64,000 nt of DNA, taken from the NCBI GenBank assembly GCA_963814975.1, contig CAWFFB010000015.1, forward strand, positions 124,001-188,000, read 5' to 3'. The first letter of the stretch is position 1. Each line of letters begins with the position of its first letter. Below, in pieces: positions 54,999 to 63,282 of the stretch. The notes beneath the pieces are model-generated. The model made no database searches. It saw only the letters and a program-made list of their open reading frames with translations, and had not been told where the DNA came from. The translations under genes and the position numbers were made by a program. Origin of the DNA: CAVUXJ01 sp963814975 (GTDB lineage: Bacteria > Acidobacteriota > Vicinamibacteria > Vicinamibacterales > CAVVIG01).

Positions 54999-55910
54999 CT
55001 ATTTCTCGGAGATTGAAAACATGTCGGGGGACGCTTGATAGCTGCGACGCGCACGAGCGGTCAGGCCCGGCTGTTTCATCCGAACCGCCAGCTTGTGGAC
55101 GCGGCCATCGAGCTGGGCGGGCGCAAAGCCGATGACGTATTGACTGTGCAGTTCCTGAGCGACGCGCGTGAAGGTGGGCGCCAGATCGGCGCTCTTCGTC
55201 AGCTCGAAGTAGCCGCCGCCCGTCTCGTCGGCGACTTTCCGGAGGCCGCCGTCGGGCTTGCTTCGGATCATGCGGGCGCCGTTGAAGAATTCGCTTTGCA
55301 GACCGATCGCATAGACCATCACTTCCTCGGCGCGCGCGCGATCGATGACCGATCCGGCACCGACGCGGCTCGCCGTGTCCTCGCCGTCGGTGAAGACGAG
55401 AATCACGCGCCGCCCCTCGATTCCCTTGAGCTCGTCGAGGCTGACGGCAAGCGCGTCGAAGAGACGTGTGCCGTTCCCGTAGTCGAGGCCGCGCATTTCC
55501 GCAATCAGATCGTCGCGGTCGCTGCTGAAACGTCCGCTGACCTCGATCTTGTCGTTGAACGCGCCGACCTTCGCTTTGTCGTCGGGGAACAGCCGGATCA
55601 GGAATTGTTCGGCCGCATCGCGCAGCAGCGCCAGGCTGCCGGTCATGCTGCCGCTCGTATCGAGCATGACGACGACCGTGATCGGCAGGTTCTTGTTCTC
55701 GAATAGCACGATCGGCTGCGGCTTGTCGTTGTCGCGCACCTCGAAGTCTTCCTGTTCCAGATTCGGCACCAGGCGCCGTTGCGCATCCGTGACGGTGGCG
55801 AACAGCGACACGATTTGCGTCCCGGTGCGGAACGTTGGTGGCGGCTGCTGCTGTGCCGTCACGCTTGCAGCGGCGAGAAGTGCAGCGAGAATGCCGACCC
55901 TGAATTGCAT
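54999..55910 (-). CDS. Secreted VWA-domain protein (acidobacterial VWFA-related type)
   Basis: The 303-residue protein has a signal peptide (I-L-A-A-L-L-A-A-A-S-V-T-A-Q-Q) and a short beta region of the VWFA-related type ('VTDAQRRLVPNLEQEDFEVR'). A von Willebrand factor A domain follows with the metal site D-T-S-G-S-M (D-x-S-x-S), a conserved Thr ('GNGTRLFDALAVSL') and an Asp-containing T-D-G-E-D. This domain pair is common in Acidobacteriota and supports the taxonomic guess. It probably binds a protein partner in the periplasm or at the surface. cyaY lies 24 bp downstream. Confidence 0.85.
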   Translation of the reverse strand: MQFRVGILAALLAAASVTAQQQPPPTFRTGTQIVSLFATVTDAQRRLVPNLEQEDFEVRDNDKPQPIVLFENKNLPITVVVMLDTSGSMTGSLALLRDAAEQFLIRLFPDDKAKVGAFNDKIEVSGRFSSDRDDLIAEMRGLDYGNGTRLFDALAVSLDELKGIEGRRVILVFTDGEDTASRVGAGSVIDRARAEEVMVYAIGLQSEFFNGARMIRSKPDGGLRKVADETGGGYFELTKSADLAPTFTRVAQELHSQYVIGFAPAQLDGRVHKLAVRMKQPGLTARARRSYQASPDMFSISEK

Positions 55911-56338
55911 GTCCTCAGCTTACCGCAAACGACAGAGATCGTTGACACCCGCGATGATTCGAGCGCGCGGAGATCGAGTCGCGGATGTCCAGTCGTCGGG
56001 GCGCATCGGTCGCTGGCGCGAGGGTGGACCGGCCAATCCTGCCCTCGATGCAGATTGGGCGGTTTCGGTGACGTTTGAAATCAGGCGTGCTCGATCGTGA
56101 AGTCGACCAGGGCCGCGACAGTGAATCTGGTCATCTCGTGATCGCCGCATTTGCGGGCTGATTTCCCCCTCAATAACCGGATGACCAGGCCACCAGATGA
56201 CCAGATAGTCAGTCGCGCTGTCCCCACATCCCCGACTTGACTGGTCGGAGATCACGGGGGTAGACTGTCCGTACATTTTGAGACTGAGTCTCGTTTTGCG
56301 GCGGTTCGGCCCGCCAACGGCCCGCTGCGTTGAGTGCC
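55911..56338. other. 428-bp divergent gap before the iron permease gene
   Basis: No convincing gene was found. The gap holds direct copies of ATGACCAG (56179-56201), an inverted repeat GAGACT-G-AGTCTC at 56280-56292, and otherwise unremarkable sequence. It serves two divergent genes, so it should contain promoters for both the VWA gene and FTR1, but none with good boxes was seen. Confidence 0.4.
56280..56292. promoter_or_regulatory. Palindrome upstream of the FTR1 gene, possible operator
   Basis: GAGACTGAGTCTC is a 6+1+6 perfect inverted repeat 47 bp before the FTR1 ATG. It is flanked by T-rich and AAAC-type bases that extend the symmetry weakly. It does not match the Fur consensus. The position fits an operator, but the regulator is unknown. 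Confidence 0.4.
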
Positions 56339-57115
56339 ATGCTTCAGGCGTTCATCATTACCCTGCGTGAAGGTCTCGAGGCCTTCCTCATCGTTGCCAT
56401 CAGCCTTGCCTACCTGAGAAAGAGCGGCCGCCACGACCTCGTGCCGGCCGTTCACTGGGGCATCGGCCTTTCGATTCTGCTCAGCATTGGTGCCGCGTAT
56501 CTGTTCCAGCGCGCCGCCAACCAGGCGCTGTGGGAAGGAGTGCTGGCAATTGCCGCGGCGATCTCCGTCACCACCCTCACCGTCCATATGTGGCGAACGG
56601 CCAAGCGGATCAAGGGCGACATCGAAGGGCACCTTCGCGAGTCCACGCTCAAGCGCGGCACCGCGGCGTTCCTTGGCGTCTTCGCGTTCACGCTCCTGAT
56701 GATCTCGCGCGAAGGTATGGAGACAGCGCTGCTGATGGGTACGCTGCTGTTCCAGGTCCAAGCGGTCGATATCATCAGCGGGGCGGTGATCGGCACGTCG
56801 TGTGCCGCGTTTGTCGCCTGGCTATGGTCCCGGTACGGCCATCGCGTCAACCTGGGGCTGTTCTTTCAGGTCACCGCCGTGTTCCTGCTCGTCTTCGTGG
56901 TCCAGCTGCTCATCTACGGTTTCCACGAATTGACCGAGGCGAATATCTTCCCGTACAGCGAACCCTTGCACTGGGCCACGGAACCCTACGGTCCCGACGG
57001 TCGTTATGGGCGCTATCTGACCTACCTGCTTGTGATGCTCCCGCTCAGCTGGCTGGTGTTTAGCACGCTGAGGCCGCGTCGTGCCGCCGTGCAACAGGAG
57101 TCTGCGAAGGTCTAG
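56339..57115 (+). CDS. FTR1-family high-affinity iron permease
   Basis: The protein of about 258 residues has seven membrane helices. Two R-E-x-x-E-type iron motifs are visible: R-E-G-L-E-A-F-L-I near residue 9 and R-E-G-M-E-T near 120, the hallmarks of FTR1/EfeU permeases. It would move iron across the inner membrane. The ATG at 56339 is preferred over the TTG at 56330. No EfeO/EfeB partner is adjacent; cyaY is encoded nearby on the other strand. Confidence 0.88.
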   Translation: MLQAFIITLREGLEAFLIVAISLAYLRKSGRHDLVPAVHWGIGLSILLSIGAAYLFQRAANQALWEGVLAIAAAISVTTLTVHMWRTAKRIKGDIEGHLRESTLKRGTAAFLGVFAFTLLMISREGMETALLMGTLLFQVQAVDIISGAVIGTSCAAFVAWLWSRYGHRVNLGLFFQVTAVFLLVFVVQLLIYGFHELTEANIFPYSEPLHWATEPYGPDGRYGRYLTYLLVMLPLSWLVFSTLRPRRAAVQQESAKV

Positions 57116-57173
57116 TGGCCGTATCGGGTAACAAGGAATAGATTCCAGAGCGCGACGCCCCTGCGCTCTCGAG

Positions 57174-57195
57174 CTTCGGCGAGGTCTCGCCGAAG
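57174..57195. terminator. Perfect inverted repeat after the FTR1 gene
   Basis: CTTCGGCGAG and CTCGCCGAAG form a perfect 10-bp stem separated by GT, 59 bp after the FTR1 stop. It could terminate transcription or be a protein site. No U-run follows on either strand. Confidence 0.4.
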
Positions 57196-57332
57196 TTCGT
57201 CGATCTCTGGCTGGCGAACGAACACGGACGAGCGAGCATACAGGCTGTATGTGAGCGACGAGCATTGCCGCGGGGCCGGATGGCCCGCCGGGGAACTATG
57301 TCGCGACCCACCGGGATTGGATACTGGGGCGT

Positions 57333-57740
57333 GTGACGCCCAAGTCTTCCACTGTCGTCGATCTCGTTTGGATCGACGAACTCAAGTTTTCAACAGGGTC
57401 GAGACCCGGCCTGATCATCGACAGCACGGGGGCCGCCGGGCCTTCGCCGGTCGAAACGCTCGGTTTGGCGTTGGCTGGCTGTATGTCCATGGACGTGGCC
57501 CACGTGCTTGCCAGGGGACGTCGATCGCCGCGCGCGCTGCGATCGCGGCTCGTCGGCGATCGCGCCCAGGAGGATCCGCACCGCTTTCTGCGGGTCGCCC
57601 TGCACTTCACAATCGAAGGCGACGTGCCCGCCGACCTCGTTGAGCGCGCCATTCGCCTGTCGCGCGAAAAATACTGTTCGGTCTGGCACTCGATGCGTCA
57701 GGACATCGACTTCCGGGTGACGTTTGACCTCGTCCCCTGA
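57333..57740 (+). CDS. OsmC-family protein
   Basis: The 135-residue protein matches the OsmC/Ohr fold: beta hairpin start 'VVDLVWIDELKFSTGSRPGL', conserved P-V-E-T-L-G-L-A-L-A-G-C-M-S-M-D (first Cys), and the second Cys in E-K-Y-C-S-V. Two such Cys suggest thiol peroxidase activity toward organic peroxides. It starts with GTG at 57333. Its end overlaps the following membrane protein gene by 17 bp. Confidence 0.85.
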   Translation: MTPKSSTVVDLVWIDELKFSTGSRPGLIIDSTGAAGPSPVETLGLALAGCMSMDVAHVLARGRRSPRALRSRLVGDRAQEDPHRFLRVALHFTIEGDVPADLVERAIRLSREKYCSVWHSMRQDIDFRVTFDLVP

Positions 57741-58827
57741 ACAGACGTCGATCACCCGTCGACAGTACATCGACTACCTGCGGGGCGTCGCCGTCCTGAT
57801 CATGCTCCTCGCGCACACCTTCGACGCCTGGACGGCAGACGCAGCGCGTTCGACGGTCGCCTTTCGCCGCGTCCTGATCCTCGGCGGATTCGGCGCCCCG
57901 CTGTTCCTGTGGCTGGCGGGCGTCGCATCGGTCCTCTCCGCCGAGCACGCCTTTCGCCGGAACGGAAGCCGGAGAGCGGCCGCCCTGTCGGTCTTCCGGC
58001 GCGGCGTGGAGATTTTCATCCTCGCGTTTCTGTTTCGCCTTCAGGCGTTCATCGTCAGCCCGGGCGCAGCGCCCGTCACGCTCTTTCGGGTCGACATCCT
58101 CAACGTCATGGGACCATCGATCGCTGCTGCGGGCCTTGTTTGGGGGCTCTCGAGAAACCGTGCGGCCGTCGGGGTCGCTTATGCGACCCTCGCTACGGCC
58201 TTCGCCATGTCGACGCCGCTCGTCCGCCAAGCGGCATGGGTGAATGCACTGCCGGTTGGGATGCAGTGGTACGTCAGGCCGGCCGGGGACCTGACGAATT
58301 TTACGCTGTTCCCGTGGGCCGGTTTCCTGTTCGCCGGCGGCGCTGCCGGCCTGCTCATCGCGGCCGCCCGCGATCATCGTACCGAGATGCGCGTCCTGCT
58401 GTCGCTGGCTGCTGCCGGTACAGTGCTGACCGCGTTGGGGTTCGGTGGCGCGTCGCTCCCGACCATCTATCGGCAGTCATCGTTCTGGACCAGCTCGCCC
58501 ACTTATTTCGCGATCCGCACGGGGGTGATGATGCTCGCGCTGACCGCCACGTACGCGCTGGAGCGGGTGGCGGCCCGACGCGGCACCACCCTGCCATGGC
58601 TGGAACGCCTCGGTCGTCGCTCGTTGTTTGTCTACTGGATCCACGTGGAGCTCGTATATGGGTATGCTACGTGGCCAATCAGACACAGGTTGGAGATCTG
58701 GGAGACCACCATCGCGTGGCTGGCATTCTCATTGACGATTTACGGGTTTGTTGTCCTGCGGGACCGCCTGGTCGCATGGTGGCATCCCAAGGGGTCGGCA
58801 CCCTCCCCGTTGTACAGCAATTCCTGA
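57724..58827 (+). CDS. Membrane protein of the HGSNAT/DUF1624 acyltransferase type
   Basis: The 367-residue protein has about ten hydrophobic helices. The N-terminal segment R-R-Q-Y-I-D-Y-L-R-G-V-A-V-L-I-M-L-L-A-H-T (R...D..RG...M...H) is the motif of heparan-alpha-glucosaminide N-acetyltransferase-like and related acyltransferases. The His in this segment is the candidate catalytic residue. It may acylate an envelope sugar, but the substrate is not visible. TTG 57724 lies inside the osmC-like gene. Confidence 0.75.
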   Translation: MTSSPEQTSITRRQYIDYLRGVAVLIMLLAHTFDAWTADAARSTVAFRRVLILGGFGAPLFLWLAGVASVLSAEHAFRRNGSRRAAALSVFRRGVEIFILAFLFRLQAFIVSPGAAPVTLFRVDILNVMGPSIAAAGLVWGLSRNRAAVGVAYATLATAFAMSTPLVRQAAWVNALPVGMQWYVRPAGDLTNFTLFPWAGFLFAGGAAGLLIAAARDHRTEMRVLLSLAAAGTVLTALGFGGASLPTIYRQSSFWTSSPTYFAIRTGVMMLALTATYALERVAARRGTTLPWLERLGRRSLFVYWIHVELVYGYATWPIRHRLEIWETTIAWLAFSLTIYGFVVLRDRLVAWWHPKGSAPSPLYSNS

Positions 58828-58854
58828 CGCGACGTGTGGTAGAAGTCCTTTGAA

Positions 58855-58868
58855 GTTAAGTACTTAAC
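58855..58868. promoter_or_regulatory. Perfect 14-bp palindrome upstream of the DGQHR gene
   Basis: GTTAAGTACTTAAC is fully self-complementary and AT-rich in a GC-rich region. It is 27 bp after the preceding stop and 150 bp before the DGQHR-protein start. It could be an operator for that gene. No matching site was noticed elsewhere in the window. Confidence 0.45.
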
Positions 58869-59018
58869 AGGTGTACTGGAGGCTCACGTTCGGGCCGATA
58901 TCTTCCCTGACGCCGAAATAACCGTTGAGATGCCCGTTGCACGCTCAGTAGAATCCATCTCTTTGAGCAATCGATTTTTTGGCCTCTTCAGCCAGCCGAC
59001 CAGAGGACTACGGGAACT

Positions 59019-60158
59019 ATGATCAATGTGGCCGCGATTCGAATGCAGCAGTTTGGCGTGCAGTTCTATCAGGCATCGCTGACGGCAAGTGACATTGACA
59101 AGCTGGTTCGGTTCGAAGTCCTCAACTACGGCGACTCCGCCCAGCCGCCAGTCCGGGGCGGCAAGGTGCGGGCGGGGGCGGCGCCTTCGAAGGTCAACTG
59201 GGATCTTCTCGAGCGCCGGATCGCGTCGAACGAGAAGGCGTACCAGCGGCAGATCATCCGCCGCAAGATCGATGAGCTCGTGCAATATTACGAGCAATGC
59301 CGCCAGGCGCGCGATCTGCCGTCGATTCCGGGCGCCGTGATCATCAGCTGTGATGAACGCCTGACGTTCCAGGCGTCGGGTGAAGACAACCGCGTCGGAA
59401 TACTGAAGGTGCCCGAGCGCGAAGGTATTCTGCGCGCAATTGACGGGCAGCACCGGCTGCTGGCGCTGCACGCCGACATCGACCACTTCGAGGGCGAGGA
59501 CTTCAGTGTCCCGGCAATTATCTTCGACCGCCTGCCAGAGGATCACGTGGTGCAGATGTTCGTCACCATCAATGCCAAGCACACGCGGCTGAACGCGTCG
59601 CATCTTGTCAGCTTGTCGGGCCGGCAGTTGTACCGGGACGAAGCGCTCGCGACCGCGCACGACGTCGTCCGCGCCCTGAACGATCGCGAAGACTCGCCGC
59701 TGTACGACGAGATCAAGCTGCTCGGCGTCGGCCGCGGCCGTGTCGCGCAGGCGCCGCTCGCGCAGGAGCTGAAAAAGCTCTTCGCCGCCGACGTGTTCAC
59801 GAGCCGCCGATCGGGGGACATGCACGAGGAAGCGAGGAAGTTCTTCGTCAACTACTTCAAGCAGATTGCGCTGGTGTTCGGCGGCGCCTGGAATGGACGG
59901 AAGTACAGCATCAAGTCGGCTTCGGCGCTTCGCGCGTTCGTTCGCGTCGCCCCCGACGTGGTACGCCGGATCGATCAGGAGCACGCCGACAGGACCGACT
60001 TCCGGGCGATCGGCCGTGTGATCGCGCCCTGGGGCCGCCGCATCGGCGACATCCGCTTCGAGACCGAAGGTGCCTGGAAGCGCAGCGGGACGACCGTCGA
60101 TTCGCTCGCCAAGGAGCTGAGGCTCGCTCTTCAGTATCCGGAAGGAGCGGCCGTATAG
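59019..60158 (+). CDS. DGQHR-domain protein (DndB-like)
   Basis: The 379-residue protein has the signature A-I-D-G-Q-H-R-L-L-A-L near residue 145. The fold resembles ParB/DndB, followed by 'VVQMFVTINAKHTRLNASHL' and a basic C-terminal half. DGQHR proteins include DndB, the regulator of DNA phosphorothioation, and proteins of 7-deazaguanine DNA modification. No other dnd or dpd gene is nearby; the next gene is rfbB, coupled by the overlapping stop/start. So it could be an orphan regulator or belong to a sugar-nucleotide locus. ATG at 59019. Confidence 0.8.
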   Translation: MINVAAIRMQQFGVQFYQASLTASDIDKLVRFEVLNYGDSAQPPVRGGKVRAGAAPSKVNWDLLERRIASNEKAYQRQIIRRKIDELVQYYEQCRQARDLPSIPGAVIISCDERLTFQASGEDNRVGILKVPEREGILRAIDGQHRLLALHADIDHFEGEDFSVPAIIFDRLPEDHVVQMFVTINAKHTRLNASHLVSLSGRQLYRDEALATAHDVVRALNDREDSPLYDEIKLLGVGRGRVAQAPLAQELKKLFAADVFTSRRSGDMHEEARKFFVNYFKQIALVFGGAWNGRKYSIKSASALRAFVRVAPDVVRRIDQEHADRTDFRAIGRVIAPWGRRIGDIRFETEGAWKRSGTTVDSLAKELRLALQYPEGAAV

Positions 60159-61240
60159 GAACTCTTCTCGTCACCGGAGGCGCGGGATTCATCGGGTCGA
60201 ATTTCGTCCGCCACCTCCTTCGGCACACCTCAGATCGGTTGGTGGTTCTCGACAAACTGAGCTACGCCGGAAGTGTGCTCAATCTCGAGGGCCCGCTGGG
60301 CGATCCTCGGGTTACCTTCGTCCGCGCCGATATCGCCGATCGCGAAGCCGTGGCCTGCGTGTTTACTTCGCACCAGCCGACGGCCGTCGTCAACCTGGCC
60401 GCCGAGACGCACGTCGACCGATCAATCGACAGTCCTGATTCCTTCATCGATACCAACATCGTCGGAACCTTCGTCCTGCTGCAAACGGCAACCGACTTCC
60501 TGCGTGATCGCCCGCCCTCGGACCGCGACGCCTTCAGGTTTCTGCACGTGTCGACCGACGAGGTCTACGGGACGCTCGGGCCCGATGGCCGGTTCAGCGA
60601 AGACACGCCTTATGCGCCCAATTCGCCATACGCTGCCAGCAAGGCGTCGGCGGATCACCTCGTCCGCGCGTACTGTCACACCTACGGGCTGCCGGTCCTC
60701 ATCACCAATTGCTCCAACAACTACGGTCCGTACCAGTTTCCGGAAAAACTGATTCCGCTGATGATTCTCAACGCGGTCGAGGGGAGGCCGCTGCCCATTT
60801 ACGGCGATGGCGGGAACGTGCGGGACTGGCTGCACGTCGAAGACCACTGCGCGGGGCTGTTGGCAGTGCTCCTCAAAGGACGCACGGGCGAAAAGTACAA
60901 TATCGGGGGCGATAATGAGCGCACCAACCTCGAGATCGTCGATCGCTTGTGCGATGCGCTCGACGAACTCCGTCCGGTCCGATCCAATCCGGCGCTGGCC
61001 GAGCTGCCGGGCGCATCGAGCTATCGAGCGCTCAAGACCCACGTAGCCGATCGACCGGGTCATGACCGCCGGTACGCAATCGACGCGACGAAAATCAGGC
61101 GGGAACTCGGGTGGAGTCCACAGCACGCCGTCGAACGCGGTCTCTTTCGCACCGTGAGCTGGTACCTCGAGCACCGCGACTGGTGCGAGCAGGTGCAGGC
61201 CGGCGGTTACGACCGCGAGCGCCTGGGCCTGAAATTATGA
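60155..61240 (+). CDS. rfbB: dTDP-glucose 4,6-dehydratase, apparent ATA start
   Basis: The 361-residue NAD-dependent enzyme converts dTDP-glucose to the 4-keto-6-deoxy form, first for rhamnose and related sugars. V-T-G-G-A-G-F-I-G-S-N-F is the Rossmann loop, and the catalytic T-D-E-V-Y-G and Y-A-A-S-K (Tyr-x3-Lys) blocks are present. No ATG, GTG or TTG precedes the Rossmann loop in frame. ATA at 60155 lies 7 bases after GGAAGGAG and shares bases with the upstream TAG stop. Either ATA is the start or one base is misread. Starting later at TTG 60239 would delete the nucleotide-binding loop. Confidence 0.92.
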   Translation: MGTLLVTGGAGFIGSNFVRHLLRHTSDRLVVLDKLSYAGSVLNLEGPLGDPRVTFVRADIADREAVACVFTSHQPTAVVNLAAETHVDRSIDSPDSFIDTNIVGTFVLLQTATDFLRDRPPSDRDAFRFLHVSTDEVYGTLGPDGRFSEDTPYAPNSPYAASKASADHLVRAYCHTYGLPVLITNCSNNYGPYQFPEKLIPLMILNAVEGRPLPIYGDGGNVRDWLHVEDHCAGLLAVLLKGRTGEKYNIGGDNERTNLEIVDRLCDALDELRPVRSNPALAELPGASSYRALKTHVADRPGHDRRYAIDATKIRRELGWSPQHAVERGLFRTVSWYLEHRDWCEQVQAGGYDRERLGLKL

Positions 61241-61286
61241 AGTCTGCAATCCAATCGGCAACCTGCCATCTGCCATCGGCAATTTC
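61241..61286. repeat. Degenerate heptamer array between rfbB and rfbA
   Basis: The gap is filled by CTGCCAT/CGGCAAT-type 7-bp units (AGTCTGCAAT, CCAATCGG, CTGCCATCTGCCATCGG). No hairpin partner is present here, unlike the arrays between convergent genes. Confidence 0.55.
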
Positions 61287-62159
61287 ATGAAAGGGATCGT
61301 GCTCGCCGGCGGATCGGGATCGCGGCTGTACCCACTGACGCGCGCCGTCAGCAAGCAGCTGCTTCCGATTTACAACAAGCCGATGATCTACTACCCGCTG
61401 TCGACGCTGATGCTCGCGGGCATCCGGGAGATCCTGATTATCACGACGCCGCACGAACAGGACGGCTTTCGCAGGCTGCTCGACGATGGGTCGCAGCTGG
61501 GGCTGCAGATCGAGTACGCCTCGCAGCCCAATCCCGACGGGCTGGCACAGGCGTTCATCATCGGGCGTCAGTTCGTCGGCGCCGATCGCGTCGCGCTCGC
61601 GCTCGGCGACAACATCTTCTATGGCGCTCACTTCTCGGATTACCTCCAGAGCGCGGCAGAGCGTGCCGTCGGCGCCACGGTCTTTGCCTATCAGGTGCGC
61701 GACCCCGAACGGTACGGGGTCATCGAGTTCGACATCTCCGGCAAGGTGCTCAGCCTCGAGGAAAAGCCTGCGCGTCCCAGGTCGTCGTACGCAGTCACCG
61801 GTCTTTATTTCTACGACAATCAGGTCCTCGACATCTCAGCGAGCCTCAAGCCTTCCGCGCGCGGCGAGCTCGAGATCACCGACGTCAATCGCGCATACGT
61901 CGACCGCGCGCAGCTGCATGTCGAGAAGCTTCCCCGCGGCGTCGCCTGGCTCGACACCGGCACGCACGAGGCGCTCATGCAGGCGTCGAACTATGTTCAA
62001 GCGATCGAAGAACGGCAGGGTCTGATGGTGGCCTGTCTGGAGGAAATCGCCTACCGCAAGAGTTATATCAGTGCGGAGGACCTCACACGGCTCGCCAGAG
62101 CGATGGAAGCCAGCGCCTATGGGCAGTATCTGTGCCGCGTTCTCGAACACGAGCGCTGA
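61287..62159 (+). CDS. rfbA: Glucose-1-phosphate thymidylyltransferase
   Basis: The 290-residue enzyme makes dTDP-glucose from glucose-1-phosphate and dTTP, the step before rfbB. The nucleotide-binding start M-K-G-I-V-L-A-G-G-S-G-S-R-L-Y-P-L-T, then 'NKPMIYYPLSTLMLAGIREI', 'ALGDNIFYGAHFSDYL' (catalytic Asp) and the C-terminal 'LEEIAYRKSYIS' are all typical. Length fits the short RmlA form. It lies 46 bp after rfbB. rfbC and rfbD are not in the window. Confidence 0.95.
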   Translation: MKGIVLAGGSGSRLYPLTRAVSKQLLPIYNKPMIYYPLSTLMLAGIREILIITTPHEQDGFRRLLDDGSQLGLQIEYASQPNPDGLAQAFIIGRQFVGADRVALALGDNIFYGAHFSDYLQSAAERAVGATVFAYQVRDPERYGVIEFDISGKVLSLEEKPARPRSSYAVTGLYFYDNQVLDISASLKPSARGELEITDVNRAYVDRAQLHVEKLPRGVAWLDTGTHEALMQASNYVQAIEERQGLMVACLEEIAYRKSYISAEDLTRLARAMEASAYGQYLCRVLEHER

Positions 62160-62407
62160 AGCAGTCAGGAGGGTGGCGCGTTCCACGGCCTCGAGCGTAC
62201 TGACCGGCGTCAGCGGCCCGTGAATTGTCCGGCTGTGGCCTTCGCACGCGAGCGCGTGCCGGGACCGGCACTTCCGTAACACGGAAAAGGTGGCGGGCAG
62301 TCATTTCTCCAACCACAACCGAATTCAGTAAGCTGACCGGTGGCGCACTCGCTGAGGCCCGAACCCTCAGGTGCTCTGACAGCCGACTGTTTGCTGGAAC
62401 AATGCCA

Positions 62408-63172
62408 ATGACGCGCATCGATCTCAACGCGGACGTCGGCGAATCCTTCGGGGTTTACTCAATCGGTCACGACGCCGCGCTGATGAAGGCGATCACTTCG
62501 GCGAACGTCGCGGCCGGGTTTCACGCGGGCGATCCGTCCGTGCTTCGCGCTACGATTCGGCTCGCGAGAGCGAGCGGCGTTGCGGTCGGCGCTCATCCTG
62601 GCTTTCCGGATCTGGTGGGCTTCGGGCGCCGCGAGCTGCAGATCACGCCTCGAGACGCCGAAGACTGTGTCCTCTATCAGGTCGCCGCAGTGGCGGGCGT
62701 CGCGGCCGCTGAGAGCGTGCGGCTGCAGCATGTCAAACCGCACGGCGCGCTCTACAACATGGCCGCTCGCGATGCCGCGCTGGCGGCGGCGATCGCCCGG
62801 GCGATTGTCGCCTTCGACCGCTCCCTCATCCTGTTTGGCCCACCGGATTCTCAATTGCTGAAGGCCGGGCATGCCGCTGGCCTGCGCGTCGCGGCGGAGG
62901 GGTTCGCCGATCGCGGCTATGAGCCCGACGCCTCGCTGGCCTCGCGCCACAAACCCGGGTCGCTGATAGACGACCCGGAGGTGGTCGTCGCGCGGGCTGT
63001 GCGGATGGCGAAGGACCAAACGGTGCAGGCGCTCGACGGCAGCGTCCTGCGCCTCGTCGTCGATACGGTGTGCGTCCACGGAGACACGCCTGGATCGGAC
63101 CAGCTCGCAGCCACCCTGCGCGCCGGGCTCGAAGCCGCAGGCATCACCGTGCGAGCCATCGGCCAGGGGTGA
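62408..63172 (+). CDS. pxpA: 5-oxoprolinase subunit A (LamB/YcsF family)
   Basis: The 254-residue protein starts M-T-R-I-D-L-N-A-D-V-G-E-S-F-G, the family signature, with 'SANVAAGFHAGDPSVLRATI', G-A-H-P-G-F-P-D, 'VKPHGALYNMAARDAALAAA' and 'VCVHGDTPGSDQLAATLRAG'. PxpA works with PxpB and PxpC to open 5-oxoproline; those genes are not adjacent. ATG 62402 six bases upstream is an alternative start. A 242-bp gap separates it from rfbA. Confidence 0.93.
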   Translation: MTRIDLNADVGESFGVYSIGHDAALMKAITSANVAAGFHAGDPSVLRATIRLARASGVAVGAHPGFPDLVGFGRRELQITPRDAEDCVLYQVAAVAGVAAAESVRLQHVKPHGALYNMAARDAALAAAIARAIVAFDRSLILFGPPDSQLLKAGHAAGLRVAAEGFADRGYEPDASLASRHKPGSLIDDPEVVVARAVRMAKDQTVQALDGSVLRLVVDTVCVHGDTPGSDQLAATLRAGLEAAGITVRAIGQG

Positions 63173-63178
63173 TTCACA

Positions 63179-63282
63179 AAAGTCTGAAATCTGAAATCTG
63201 AAGTCTGAAATGATCTCGCAGGCACTCACACCGTAGATTCCGCCCCGCGTTCACACTTCAGACTTCAGGTTTCAGGTTTCAT
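63179..63282. terminator. Facing heptamer arrays between convergent genes, likely bidirectional terminator
   Basis: TCTGAAA-type heptamers at 63179-63210 face their complements (CTTCAGA/GGTTTCA) at 63252-63282, about 41 bp apart. They can pair into a stem of about 28 bp with a few mismatches. It sits between pxpA (+) and the cyclase-like gene (-) and reaches into the last codons of the latter. Confidence 0.65.
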
